Below, piece after piece: positions 43,501 through 51,426 of a DNA stretch of 64,000 nt (its first letter is position 1; every line of letters begins with the position of its first letter). The stretch lies in contig OZ251537.1 of the NCBI GenBank assembly GCA_965243285.1, positions 1,550,001 to 1,614,000 on the forward strand, given 5' to 3'. The translations under genes and the position numbers were made by a program. The notes under the pieces were generated by a model. It made no database searches, was not told the DNA's origin, and saw only the letters and a program-made list of their open reading frames with translations. Origin of the DNA: JAHRAW01 sp965243285 (lineage in GTDB: Bacteria > Pseudomonadota > Gammaproteobacteria > Arenicellales > Poriferihabitantaceae).

Positions 43501-45530
43501 TCACCATCACCATCGGCTTGGCATTCGCCGACCAACCGCCCCTGCCCGACAGTCGAACCTACTCCGCCGGCGTCGAAATCGACCCGCTGACTTTCCCCAT
43601 CGCCCTCGGCCTCGGCAGCGATGATATTTCCTACACTTTGAGCGGCGATTATGCCGCCACCGGCGCCGCCGCCAGCATGAACGGCTTGCCGCCGGGCTTG
43701 ACTTTCACCGCCGCCGCCATCGCCGCCACTGCTGACATGGACGCCATCCCGGCACGATCTTTGTACGGCGCTCCCACCGAACCCGGCGCCACCATGCTCA
43801 CCTACATCGCCGCCGACTCAACCAACCCATCCATCCCAGCCGCCGAGCACGCCTTCACCATCACCATAGGCAACGCCACCGCCGCCTTGACCGCCGTAAA
43901 CCAGGTGGTTCTGCCCCAAGTCGCCCGAGCCATTACCGCCAGCGCCAATCTCGCCATCAGCCGGCGGATTTCGCGAGTGAATTCGGGTGGATTGGGCCGG
44001 AATTCAGCCGCATTCGGCGGGAATTCGGGTGGATTGGGCGGTCAAACCGCCACCTTCGCCCTCGGCGGCCAAACCACCGTCGCCACCGCCTTAGCCACCC
44101 ACGGCAACCCCATGTTGGTGGATAAAGCCGACCCCAAAACCATGTTGGCCGGCAGCAGTTTCAGCATCCCGCTAAATTCAGGCGGCGGCTTCAGCCCATC
44201 CACCGAAAACCATACGGGCGCTGGCGGCGCCAACCTATCTCTGGCGCCGACCGCCGAATTTGATGCCGGCGGCACGGCCGGCGACCTCGCCGGCAATTCC
44301 GCATCCGCTCTGGCGGCGAACGCCGCTGGATTATCGGCCGATTCCGCCGGCGGCTCATCCATCCCCATCACCTTCTGGGGCAGCGGCGAATACCGCGAAA
44401 TGTCCGGCGCCGACGGCGGCCAAAACGACTTGGAATGGAGCGGCGAGTTGAGCGGCTTCCACCTCGGCCTCGATGCCCAAGTGCGGCCCGGCTTGCTGCT
44501 GGGGCTGGCGGCCTCGCGCTTGCGCAGCGCCATCGACTACGGCGCCACGGCGGCGGCCGCCGGCGGCAGTCATGACCTCGACATAACCACCATCAGCCCC
44601 TACCTCGGCTGGCACGCCGGCGGCGTGGATTTATGGGCCACTTTGCGCTACGGCGAGGGCGATTTGGACATCAGCCCGGATGACGCCGCGCGCGCCGCCG
44701 CCAAGGTGGACATGCGCGCCGCCGGCATCGGCGCCAGCGGCGCCCTGTGGCAAAACGCCGCCGCCCGCCTGCGCCTGAAAAGCGAACTCTCGCGCAGCGA
44801 ATTGGCCGTGCAAGGCGGCGGCGATTTGGTCGCCATGCAATCCGCCTCCACCCGTTTGCGCTTAAGCCTGGAAGCCGACTACCGCCGTCAGACCGCCGGC
44901 GGCGGGGTGCTGGCGCCGACTTTGGAAATCGGCCTGCGCTATGACGGCGGCGATGGCAACCCCGGCGCCGCCGCCGAAGTCGGCGCCGGATTGCGCTATC
45001 GCAGCCGCGCCGGCCACACCGCCGACGGCGAATTCCGCGTAGTCGCCCGCCCCGGCGCCTACCGAGAATGGGGCATCCAAGGCACCGTAACCATCGCCAC
45101 CGCCGCCGACGGGCAAGGATTATCACTACAAATCAGCCCAGCCTACGGCCGCACCGACAGCGAGATTCAGCAACTCTGGCAGGCGGGGGTGGGGTCGGGG
45201 TCGGGGTCGGGGTCGCAATCAGCCGACCATGCCACCCCCCATAACGCCGCTACCGCCACTACCGCCACTACCGCCGCTACCGACCCCGCCAACCCCGCCA
45301 ACTACCGCCCGCGTCTGGATTCCCGCCTAGCCTACGGCATCTCCCTAAAAACCCACGGCGGCATGCTAACCCCGTACGGCGAAATCACCCTAACCGACGC
45401 CGCCGACCGCCACCGCCTCGGCATCAACTGGCAAACCCCCGGCAAATTCCACTTGAACCTAGTAGGCGAACGCCAACAAACCACCGCCGCATCCACCACC
45501 ATCCTGCTACAAGGAAAAATGCAGTTTTAG
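37533..45530 (+). CDS. Giant autotransporter adhesin with about 20 Ig-like (He_PIG-type) repeats
   Basis: A 2665-residue surface protein. A signal peptide (MKYSSFLLAIALFCGAMGTA, cut near AQA) is followed by about 20 imperfect repeats of 90-130 residues. Each contains a strand pattern of the form P-G-L-x-F-(N/D)...R-x-L-(S/T)-G-T-P...(L)-T-Y-x-A, the signature of the putative Ig-like He_PIG family found in large bacterial adhesins. A linker with NSGGLG repeats (around 43980-44040) and a spacer lead to a C-terminal beta-barrel (about residues 2285-2665; VDLWATLRYGEGDLDI, APTLEIGLRYDGGDG) that ends in Phe, as outer-membrane barrels do. One barrel loop holds GSGSGSGS and Thr/Ala repeats. Secretion by the type V route and a role in attachment are inferred. 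The start is ATG 37533; 37482 is an in-frame alternative. Confidence 0.88.
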   Translation: MKYSSFLLAIALFCGAMGTAQAQTPDPFDNISDLTFTAGTVVNLTMPVWSGHLPGHFYEIAPGTGRSLENEYPGLTFNRNTRVLSGTPRQGNINPGLATSYRAHRMVPNNPQFPSVIIATSFFRITVNGPRFNSRVSNQTFPGTQAISPVLLPSATGSPTYALVDSAGNVVGAAAGNAIPGLSFNPSNRQLSGTPSTAATTNLTYTASNSTGVASAFFTVEVEPRHSLPTPGNLTYAVDETVNALFPRIVTTNTNPDAFAHTIVGALPPDLSFNSTTRRLVGQVEDNPGVYSLTYRANASSVTRFAEFTITVPGFVAPPAQTYRAGMAITPLTLSMAVDERTYQVTSQGSLSDGVGSVIPGLNFNANTRVLSGTPLLGSAEQTLFYRATTLTTPMNRINRSFEITVLGPIFHSLPSDRSFTANSPITDLTFPASTGNGTLTYHLTGANGDTNLATEVPGLSFDGGTSGTRRLTGTPTAVARTRLTYTARDDDGVSSAFFTLTIGSDFVLPDIADTYATGSTIEALTFPTFSGNNVQYSMTYNDGEELPEGLMFDPDVRTLSGRPTRAGSYLLTYRAMNDSATDNMRDGTFTMNVRGLYFNGGLPVFRATAGTEINPPYRFARLALGADADDISYTLTGPALPGLTFDPDARTLSGTPTEGDLLVSLIYTATDLATPPNTGRIIISGNIIGPDFDGASPTAIDLNLTAGLAVTETLPGAVDGSGLPSTLSLTDSAGNALGAAVDNPIPGLSFDSSNRMIAGTPSRAIAADITLTYTARSNQGVSMGFVTISIAGPVFNFTSGEPAPADQNFLVDEPSNTPQFPATIGVATYDLLEDGVPVGSDATSGPIPGMTYNSARLLQGTPTAIGDYSLTYTATDADGVVSSLFFTVTVSAFSVSAPADLAASGHTVGVPLSLDFGTATGGDSPISYTLFGAGASAGDDALPAGLTFTAAANPAANPTGVLSGTPVTTGDYSLTYTATDSANPPAMTDATFTLSVVDLAFDAVLPTIADEFATGDAIDAITFPTSSGNNPTYSLIYSGGTALPAGLTFNPTAIAADGATPAIAARTLTGTPTRAGSYTLTYRATDDSSPPNMVESAPFAITVAGLYFAADLPAIPSASAAGSAVVNFPSLPAALGADAEDISYTLTGDSGGALPDGLAFDTDARTLTGTPNQGGSHSLTYSASDNITPPAMANTAAATFALTISGPIFAATPALPADMSLPSGSAITAIALPAATVASPATGSPIYALTDSAGNPFAAATDSAATSPIPGLIFDAASRTLSGTPLRAAAGAVSLTYTATATATDPSASPGVTSAVFAITITGPVFTSLPIDQTFILNRAIAPAVVLPAASGSPSYVLRDSDSGSIDSTGTNSRLLGLMFNAASRTLSGTPILLTAAGGVTLNYNAIDAGVGSSVSSFTVTVTDFSVFAPSLAADGYTVRMPLALTFGTATGGDSPISYTLFGAGASAGDDALPPGLTFTANSTGGVLTGTPETISDYPLTYRATDSASTPAVADARFTLRIVRPFFHTENPADIPLADQTYAAGQPISESLAIVLPRAHDPTAEANPPRPTLVYTLTGDHPTTADGLPPGLGFDALARRLTGTPTLAGSYSLTYRAADAFGNTSEDVPLSVTIAGPVFIPPVPQNYFVGQMVGFTLPEAGDNGGGAITYNLTGPGSDRNATGAARNLPAGLAFNPEADSADPAIAARTLTGMPSAAGDFALTYTATDTDAAGAARISTATFPATVNPAATFIDLPGDSTEFDFLVGETINQTLPEIMSAAAGVTVVYMLTASAGGGMPSAVDGFASSALPGLSFDATNRTLSGAATAATAATATPDAPDRAVTLTYTATAGDDSAARQYSAAVRWARFDRPIVNLTLPAGVEVDRPLPAAEIAPGASVAYNLVGADGASTAIDAARNLPDGLSFTTEGPFTNTAATAGSAGATGTGSVAIGGQLVGTPTAAASATLTYYATVTLAGAGGAGDSASQTFTITIGLAFADQPPLPDSRTYSAGVEIDPLTFPIALGLGSDDISYTLSGDYAATGAAASMNGLPPGLTFTAAAIAATADMDAIPARSLYGAPTEPGATMLTYIAADSTNPSIPAAEHAFTITIGNATAALTAVNQVVLPQVARAITASANLAISRRISRVNSGGLGRNSAAFGGNSGGLGGQTATFALGGQTTVATALATHGNPMLVDKADPKTMLAGSSFSIPLNSGGGFSPSTENHTGAGGANLSLAPTAEFDAGGTAGDLAGNSASALAANAAGLSADSAGGSSIPITFWGSGEYREMSGADGGQNDLEWSGELSGFHLGLDAQVRPGLLLGLAASRLRSAIDYGATAAAAGGSHDLDITTISPYLGWHAGGVDLWATLRYGEGDLDISPDDAARAAAKVDMRAAGIGASGALWQNAAARLRLKSELSRSELAVQGGGDLVAMQSASTRLRLSLEADYRRQTAGGGVLAPTLEIGLRYDGGDGNPGAAAEVGAGLRYRSRAGHTADGEFRVVARPGAYREWGIQGTVTIATAADGQGLSLQISPAYGRTDSEIQQLWQAGVGSGSGSGSQSADHATPHNAATATTATTAATDPANPANYRPRLDSRLAYGISLKTHGGMLTPYGEITLTDAADRHRLGINWQTPGKFHLNLVGERQQTTAASTTILLQGKMQF

Positions 45531-45579
45531 CCAAAACCCAAGGGAAGCGCCGCAAAAAGCGCGCTAAAAACCCAAAAAG

Positions 45580-45614
45580 GGGGCGATTCAGCAATGAATC
45601 GCCCCATTTTTTTT
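45580..45614 (+). terminator. Rho-independent terminator of the adhesin gene
   Basis: GGGGCGATTCA-GCAA-TGAATCGCCCC, an 11-bp perfect stem with a tetraloop, is followed by ATTTTTTTT, 50 bases after the adhesin stop. A strong terminator on the plus strand. Confidence 0.93.
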
Positions 45615-45960
45615 GGGATTTTGATTTTTGGCTTTTGATTTTTGGCTTTTATTTTTCGCTTTGACTTTTGATTTCGTCTTATGTCTTGTAATTTCTCACC
45701 TCAACAGTTAAGTGGAGTGAAAAGCCACATTAAAATTAACAGCAACAGCGAAAGCAACAACCAAAAGTCAAAAGTCGAGTAAAACCTAACACTAAAGATA
45801 TCCCCCCCACCAAAACTGGCAATGAAACCGCCAGTTTTGGCTCCCCCCAGATGAAGCACGGGGGGGAGTAAAACGTTAAAAGCCAAAGCCAAAATCAACA
45901 GCCAAAATCAACAGCCAAAATCAAAAGCCAAAGCCAAAGCCAAAATCAAAAACCAACCGC
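45615..45960. repeat. Foldback-type repeat island G
   Basis: T-rich repeats (GATTTTTGGCTTTT) lead to the central segment TCTCACCTCAACAGTTAAGTG and A-rich repeats. A reverse module follows at 45801-45870 (inner AAAACTGGC/GCCAGTTTT, outer CCCCCC...GGGGGGG, then the inverted lead-in TAAAACGTTAAAAG), and more A-rich repeats close the island. A nearly identical 220-bp block recurs at 46868-47089. Confidence 0.78.
45625..45846 (+). repeat. 220-bp direct repeat, copy 1
   Basis: Runs from GATTTTTGGCTTTTATTTTT through TTGTAATTTCTCACCTC to the inner hairpin of the reverse module. It differs from the copy at 46868-47089 at only a few bases. Same orientation, about 1.24 kb apart. Confidence 0.9.
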
Positions 45961-46002
45961 ACCTTATCAAATTTAGCAAAATCCGCCGACAACCCGCAAA
46001 AA

Positions 46003-46030
46003 AAGGGCGATTCATCGCTGAATCGCCCTT
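46003..46030 (-). terminator. 12-bp hairpin with minus-strand U-run
   Basis: AAGGGCGATTCA-TCGC-TGAATCGCCCTT is a perfect 12-bp stem. Its left side is preceded by a run of A (TTTTTTT on the minus strand), so it would act on minus-strand transcripts. It shares the CGATTCA...TGAATCG stem with the adhesin terminator. No gene on the minus strand ends here. Confidence 0.6.
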
Positions 46031-46245
46031 AATTGTTGGTTTTAACGCGGTTTCGATGACTGCTTACATTATTAAAGCGCGCGTCCATGCGCTAATCACT
46101 TACCCTAAGCCCGCATACTGATACAAGCGGCGGCACTATGTAAGTGTTATTTATCACAAATACCGCAGTTTTGATTCCCCCCCGCCCCACTCGGCAATCG
46201 ATGACGCCGTCCATCGCGCAGCCACCCGTTTTCATCCGGAGCAGT
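46031..46245. other. Non-repeat sequence inside the repeat island
   Basis: About 215 bases with ordinary composition and no short-period repeats, sitting between islands G and H. No ORF of note on either strand and no recognisable RNA gene. It could be a leftover of the original spacer or an unrecognised small RNA. I see nothing more specific. Confidence 0.4.
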
Positions 46246-46370
46246 TAATTTTGGTCTTGCTTTTGATTTGGCTGTTGCTGTTGCTTTTGGCCGTTGCTGT
46301 TGCTGTTGCTTTTGGCCGTTGCTTTGGCTTTTGGCTTTGGCTTTTAACGTTTTACTCCCCCCTTGCTTCA

Positions 46371-46520
46371 GAGGGTGTACTAAAACCCTATTATTGGTTA
46401 AAACTTACCTTGGCGTTGTTAAAAAAACAGGCGAAAGTGTTGCTATTGCTTATTGTTTAAATTTTGAAAATGATACTTTTCCTTCATTTTCCTTGTCGCG
46501 AGGGCTTTTCGCACACCCTC
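46371..46520. mobile_element. 150-bp non-autonomous TIR element (MITE-like), copy 2, inverted
   Basis: The interior is the reverse complement of copy 1 at 35165-35316, with a few differences. Its right end keeps the exact 19-bp TIR (GGGCTTTTCGCACACCCTC); the left end has drifted (GAGGGTGTACTAAAACCC). TTCA repeats on both sides (46367-46370 and 46521-46524; five bases if the terminal C is shared). The insertion point is again the outer hairpin loop of a forward repeat module, so the element entered the same structural site twice, in opposite orientations. Confidence 0.85.
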
Positions 46521-46867
46521 TTCATCTGGGGGGAGTCAAATCAGGCTGCCTTATCGCCTGATTTGGTGGGGGGCTGTTGATGTTGATCTTTTTGCTTTTG
46601 CTGTTGATGTTGATGGTGCTTTTGATGTTGCTGTTGGCTTTTGATGTTGCTGTTGGCTTTTGGGCTTTTGCTGTTGCTGTTAGCTTTTGATGTGGCTGTT
46701 GCTGTTAGCTTTTGATGTGGCTGTTGCTGTTAAGGCTTTGCTCCACCCTATCTTTTTAGGGGGGAGCCAAAACTGGCGGCTCCATCGCCAGTTTTGGTGG
46801 GGGGTGCGTTTGACTTTGCTTTTGCTTTTGATTTTGCTTTTGCTTTTGCTTTTCGGCTTTGGTTTTT

Positions 46868-47089
46868 GATTTTTGGCTTGTGATTTTTGGCTTTTATTTT
46901 TCGCTTTGACTTTTGATTTCGTCTTATGTCTTGTAATTTCTCACCTCAACAGTTAAGTGGAGTGAAAAGCCACATTAAAATTAACAGCAACAGCGAAAGC
47001 AACAATCAAAAGTCAAAAGTCGAGTAAAACCTAACACTAAAGATATCCCCCCCACCAAAACTGGCAATGAAACCGCCAGTTTTGGCTCC
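46868..47089 (+). repeat. 220-bp direct repeat, copy 2
   Basis: Near-identical to 45625-45846 through the reverse module's inner hairpin. Recombination between the two would delete or duplicate about 1.24 kb, including the copy 2 TIR element and one hairpin module. Confidence 0.9.
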
Positions 47090-47564
47090 CCCTCCCGAAA
47101 AAGCAGGGGGGAGAGCAAAGACTAAAAGCGAAAAGCCAAAGCCAAAGCCAAAGCCAAAGCCAAAGCCAAAGCAACAGCCAAAGCAACAGCAACAGCAACA
47201 GCCAAAGCAACAGCAATATCAACAGCAATATCAACAGCAACAACAACAGCCCGGCCGCCAAATAGCAGCTTAATAATGGAGATTTAGGTATAAATCCCTC
47301 TGTTTCGCCCCTAACCGGCCCGTCGCCGGACGGCATTAGCGCCACGCCGCAATCGGCACGAGCAATCAACCCCACAGAGCGGGGAGTCGGTACGCCGGCG
47401 GCGGGATGGGGGGTTATCGATTGCGGCGGAGTTTTTGCTGATAATCCGACCTCACCGCACGGTGTCCGGCGGTAATATCGGTAACTTGAGATTTTGGGTC
47501 GATGGCGGTGGTATTTTTAGCGAATCCATCGGCCCGATATGAATCCGACCATCCGCCGCCTGAT

Positions 47565-50500
47565 ATGAATCCGACCGCTCGCAAGCATCCGAATCCGGCC
47601 GCAGATGCCGGTAAATGGGAGTTTTGGATCGACCGCGGCGGGACTTTTACCGATGTGGTGGCGCGGCGGCCCAATGGCGAAGTCATCACGCATAAATTGT
47701 TGTCGGAGAATCCTGGGCAGTATGTGGATGCGGCGATTCAAGGTATTGCCGATATTTTCGCCCGCGCCGGGGTCACTAACGATGGCGATGGCGCTGTCGC
47801 TAAAAGCGGCGACAACACCCCCGGCACATTACCCAGCAACCGCATCGGCGCGGTGAAAATGGGCACCACCGTGGCCACCAACGCCTTGCTGGAGCGCCGT
47901 GGCGAGCGCACCGTGCTGGTTATCACGCGCGGTTTTGGCGACGCGTTGCGAATCGGCTATCAAGCGCGGCCGGATTTGTTCGCGCTGGATATTGCCCTGC
48001 GGCCGATGTTGTATGGCGACACTCTCGAGGTGGACGAGCGCGTGTCGGCCGCCGGGGAGACCATCACGGCGCTGGATGCGGTCGCGGCGCGGCGGGAATT
48101 GCAGCGCTTTTTTCGCGCTGGCTATCGCGCCGCGGCCATCGTTTTGATGCACGGCTACCGCCATCACGCCCACGAAAACCAACTGGCCGACCTCGCCCGT
48201 CAGGTCGGGTTTACGCAAGTCTCGGTCAGCCATTTGGTCAGCCCGTTGATGAAACTGGTGTCGCGCGGCGATACCACGGTGGTGGATGCTTATTTGTCGC
48301 CGATTTTGCGGCGTTATGTGGAGCAGGTCGCGGCGCGGCTGCCGGAGTTCACAGCCCGTGGCGGGCGCTTGAAATTTATGCGTTCCAGCGGCGGGCTGAC
48401 CGATGCCGGTTTTTTCCAAGGCAAAGATGCGGTGTTATCCGGCCCCGCCGGCGGCGTGGTGGGCATGGCGAAAACCGCGGTGGCGGCGGGTTTTGCGCGC
48501 CTCATCGGCTTCGATATGGGCGGCACCTCCACCGATGTCAGCCACTACAACGGCGAGTTTGAACGCGCCTTTGAAACCGAAGTCGCCGGCGTGCGCTTGC
48601 GCGCCCCCATGTTGCTCATCAATACGGTGGCGGCGGGCGGTGGCTCGCTGTTGCATTTTGACGGTGCTCGTTATCGCGTCGGGCCGGATTCCGCGGGCGC
48701 CCATCCGGGCCCGGCGTGCTATCGAAACGGCGGTCCATTGACCATTACCGATTGCAATGTGATGGTGGGCAAACTGCAGCCCGATTTATTCCCGCAAGTG
48801 TTCGGCGCCGATGGCAAGCAGCCGTTGGACGCCGCCGCCACGGCGCAAAAATTCGCCGCATTGGCGGCGCGCATCTGCGCCGAATCCGGCGATAAACGCG
48901 CTTGTGAGGCGGTGGCGGCGGGTTTTCTCGCCATCGCCGTGGAAAACATGGCCAACGCCATCAAAAAAATCTCGGTGCAACGAGGTTATGACATTTCCGA
49001 CTACACGTTATGCTGTTTTGGCGGCGCCGGCGGCCAGCACGCCTGCCAAGTGGCGGATGCCTTAGGTTTGGGGCGTATTTTTGTGCACCCGTTCGCCGGC
49101 GTGTTGTCGGCCTATGGCATGGGGCTGGCGGACACCGTGGTGGAGTGCCAGCGCGCCGTGGAAGCGACCTTGGATGACGATTTGCTGAGCACGCTGGCGG
49201 CTTCGTTGGATGAATTGCAGCGCGATGCTATGGATGAGTTGCGCGCTCAGGGCATTGGCGGGGGCGATGGTGTTGGCGGCGGCGATGGCGCTTTCGCCGC
49301 CGCCGACCTCGATTCACCCGCCCCCATCATCAAACGCTTACTCCACATCCGCTATCGAGATTCAGACGCCGCTTTGGTGATACACCACGGCGATAGGACG
49401 CAAGTGGTGGACGATTTCGAGGCCCTGCATCGCATGCGGTTCGGTTTTATCGCCGCCGAAAAACCGCTGGTGGTGGAATCCATCACCGTGGAAGCCCGCC
49501 AGCCGGCCCGCCCGGCCGCCGTCATCCATAAAAAACGCGAAAACACCGCCGCCACGCCCAAACCAAGCGCGATTCGCCGGTGTTATCTCGATGGGCAGTG
49601 GCGCGACACGCCGTTTTATCAGCGCAGCGCGCTGCAAGCGGAGGCCGCCATCGATGGCCCGGCGGTGATTCTCGACCCCACCAGCGCCATCGTGGTCGAA
49701 CCGCAATGGTTCGCGCAATTAACCGCCGAGCATAATTTGCTGCTGGAGCGCCGCCAGCCACGAGCACGCCGCGCCGCCATCGGCACCGTGGTGGACCCGG
49801 TCATGCTCGAGATATTCAACAACATGTTTATGTCCATCGCTGAGCAAATGGGCTCGGTGCTGGAAAACACCGCGGCCTCGGTCAATATCAAGGAACGGCT
49901 GGATTTTTCATGCGCCATTTTTGCTCGCCACGGGGCGTTAGTGGCCAACGCGCCGCACATGCCGGTGCATTTGGGCTCCATGGGCGAGAGCATCAAAACC
50001 GTGATTCGCGAGCGCGGCGGCGGCATTTGCGACGGCGATGCCTACATGCTAAACGCCCCCTACAACGGCGGCACCCATCTGCCGGATGTCACCATCGTAA
50101 AGCCGGTGTTCGCGGCCGGGGAATTGCTGTTTTATGTCGCCTCGCGCGGCCATCACGCCGATATTGGCGGCACCACCCCGGGCTCGGCGCCGGCGGATTC
50201 CACCACTATCGACCAAGAGGGCGTGGTTATCGACAACTTCACGCTGGTGAAAAATGGTCAGTTTCGCGAGGCGCAAGCCTGGAAATTGCTCACCGCCGGG
50301 CGCTGGCCGGCGCGCAACCCGCGCATGAATATCGCCGATTTCAAAGCGCAGTTGGCGGCCTGCGAAAAAGGCGCGCAGGAGTTGTTGAGTATGGCGGCGC
50401 GCTACGGCATCGCCACCGTGCACGCCTACATGACGCATGTGCAAGACAACGCCGAGGAAGCGGTGCGGCGCGTGTTGGGGGCGCTGGGCGATGGCGAATT

Positions 50501-51344
50501 TTGCTATGAAATGGACGACGGCAGCCGCATTTGCGCAGCCATTCGCGTAGACCAAAAGGCGCGGCGGGCGGTGGTGGATTTCACCGGCACCTCGGCGCAA
50601 CACCCGGGCAATTTCAACGCCCCGACGGCGGTGGCGCGCGCCGCCGTGTTGTATGTGTTGCGCTGCTTGGTGGACGACAATATCCCGCTAAACGAGGGCT
50701 GCTTGAAGCCCATGGACATCATCATTCCGGCGGATTCCATGATCAATCCGCGCTATCCGGCCGCGGTTATCGCCGGCAATGTGGAAACCTCGCAATATTT
50801 GGTGGACGCTCTGTTCGGCGCCCTGAAAACCGCCGCCGCCTCCCAAGGCACCATGAATAATTTCATCTGGGGCAACGCCGATTTTCAGTATTACGAAACC
50901 ATCTGCGGCGGCGCCGGGGCCACGGCGACCGCGCCCGGCGCCGATGCCGTGCACACCCACATGACCAACTCCCGCCTAACCGACCCGGAAGTGCTGGAAT
51001 GGCGCTTTCCGGTGCGGCTGGAATCCTTCGCCATCCGCGCCGATTCCGGCGGCGCCGGCGCGCATCGCGGCGGCCGTGGCGTGGCGCGCCGGGTGCGCTT
51101 CCTCGCCCCCATGACCGCCAATATCATCTCCGGCCATCGCCGCGTGCCGCCCTATGGATTGGCCGGCGGCGGCCCCGGCGCGGTAGGCAATAACTGGGTC
51201 GAACACCCCGACGGCGGGGTGACCAAACTGGCCGGCGTCGGGCGGATTGAACTACAACCCGACGACGTGTTCGTCATCGAAACTCCCGGTGGCGGCGGTT
51301 ATGGCACGCCGAAAAATCATGCCGAAAATGATGCCAAAAAGTGA
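47565..51344 (+). CDS. 5-oxoprolinase (fused HyuA-HyuB / OPLAH type)
   Basis: ATP-dependent 5-oxoprolinase opens 5-oxoproline to glutamate. The 1259-residue protein is the fused form, HyuA-like then HyuB-like. The first half has WEFWIDRGGTFTDVVARRP, KMGTTVATNALLERRGERT, the actin-fold LIGFDMGGTSTDVSHYNGEF and CCFGGAGGQHACQVADALG. The second half has PVMLEIFNNMFMSIAEQMGS, SFAIRADSGGAGAHRGGRGV and ETPGGGGYGTP. A small insert (GGGDGVGGGDGAFAAAD) lies near residue 568. ATG at 47565 is used because conservation starts soon after; 47502 and 47538 are in-frame alternatives, and GATATGAATCCGACC is duplicated around both possible ATGs. Hydantoinase activity is an alternative for this superfamily. Confidence 0.9.
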   Translation: MNPTARKHPNPAADAGKWEFWIDRGGTFTDVVARRPNGEVITHKLLSENPGQYVDAAIQGIADIFARAGVTNDGDGAVAKSGDNTPGTLPSNRIGAVKMGTTVATNALLERRGERTVLVITRGFGDALRIGYQARPDLFALDIALRPMLYGDTLEVDERVSAAGETITALDAVAARRELQRFFRAGYRAAAIVLMHGYRHHAHENQLADLARQVGFTQVSVSHLVSPLMKLVSRGDTTVVDAYLSPILRRYVEQVAARLPEFTARGGRLKFMRSSGGLTDAGFFQGKDAVLSGPAGGVVGMAKTAVAAGFARLIGFDMGGTSTDVSHYNGEFERAFETEVAGVRLRAPMLLINTVAAGGGSLLHFDGARYRVGPDSAGAHPGPACYRNGGPLTITDCNVMVGKLQPDLFPQVFGADGKQPLDAAATAQKFAALAARICAESGDKRACEAVAAGFLAIAVENMANAIKKISVQRGYDISDYTLCCFGGAGGQHACQVADALGLGRIFVHPFAGVLSAYGMGLADTVVECQRAVEATLDDDLLSTLAASLDELQRDAMDELRAQGIGGGDGVGGGDGAFAAADLDSPAPIIKRLLHIRYRDSDAALVIHHGDRTQVVDDFEALHRMRFGFIAAEKPLVVESITVEARQPARPAAVIHKKRENTAATPKPSAIRRCYLDGQWRDTPFYQRSALQAEAAIDGPAVILDPTSAIVVEPQWFAQLTAEHNLLLERRQPRARRAAIGTVVDPVMLEIFNNMFMSIAEQMGSVLENTAASVNIKERLDFSCAIFARHGALVANAPHMPVHLGSMGESIKTVIRERGGGICDGDAYMLNAPYNGGTHLPDVTIVKPVFAAGELLFYVASRGHHADIGGTTPGSAPADSTTIDQEGVVIDNFTLVKNGQFREAQAWKLLTAGRWPARNPRMNIADFKAQLAACEKGAQELLSMAARYGIATVHAYMTHVQDNAEEAVRRVLGALGDGEFCYEMDDGSRICAAIRVDQKARRAVVDFTGTSAQHPGNFNAPTAVARAAVLYVLRCLVDDNIPLNEGCLKPMDIIIPADSMINPRYPAAVIAGNVETSQYLVDALFGALKTAAASQGTMNNFIWGNADFQYYETICGGAGATATAPGADAVHTHMTNSRLTDPEVLEWRFPVRLESFAIRADSGGAGAHRGGRGVARRVRFLAPMTANIISGHRRVPPYGLAGGGPGAVGNNWVEHPDGGVTKLAGVGRIELQPDDVFVIETPGGGGYGTPKNHAENDAKK

Positions 51345-51411
51345 TGCCGAAAAGTGATGCCAAAAGCGATGCCGAAAGCGATGCCGAAAAGCGATGCCGA
51401 AAATGTTACCA
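51319..51411. repeat. 12-bp tandem repeat across the 5-oxoprolinase stop codon
   Basis: About seven imperfect units of GATGCCGAAAAG run from the last codons (HAENDAKK) through the stop and some 65 bases beyond. They have probably extended or replaced the original C-terminus. Confidence 0.85.
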
Positions 51412-51426
51412 AATCCGCCATGTTTC

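Larger units (their letters stand above)
46250..47303. repeat. Foldback-type repeat island H (three modules)
   Basis: A forward module at 46353-46573 (AAATCAGGC/GCCTGATTT arms) carries a 150-bp insertion in its outer loop. A forward module at 46740-46804 has AAAACTGGCG/CGCCAGTTTT arms and an outer stem CTCCACCCTA...TAGGGGGGAG. A reverse module lies at 47046-47113 (AAAACTGGC/GCCAGTTTT). T-rich repeats surround the forward copies and A-rich repeats the reverse copy. The island ends with an inverted family end (GATTTAGGTATAAATCCCTC, 47282-47302). No gene is supported here. Confidence 0.8.

Noticed and set aside
47046..47113. Repeat hairpins as ordinary intrinsic terminators
   Set aside because: Most modules lack a U-run directly after the stem, occur in tandem and in both orientations, and lie far from gene ends; the adhesin already has its own clear terminator at 45580.
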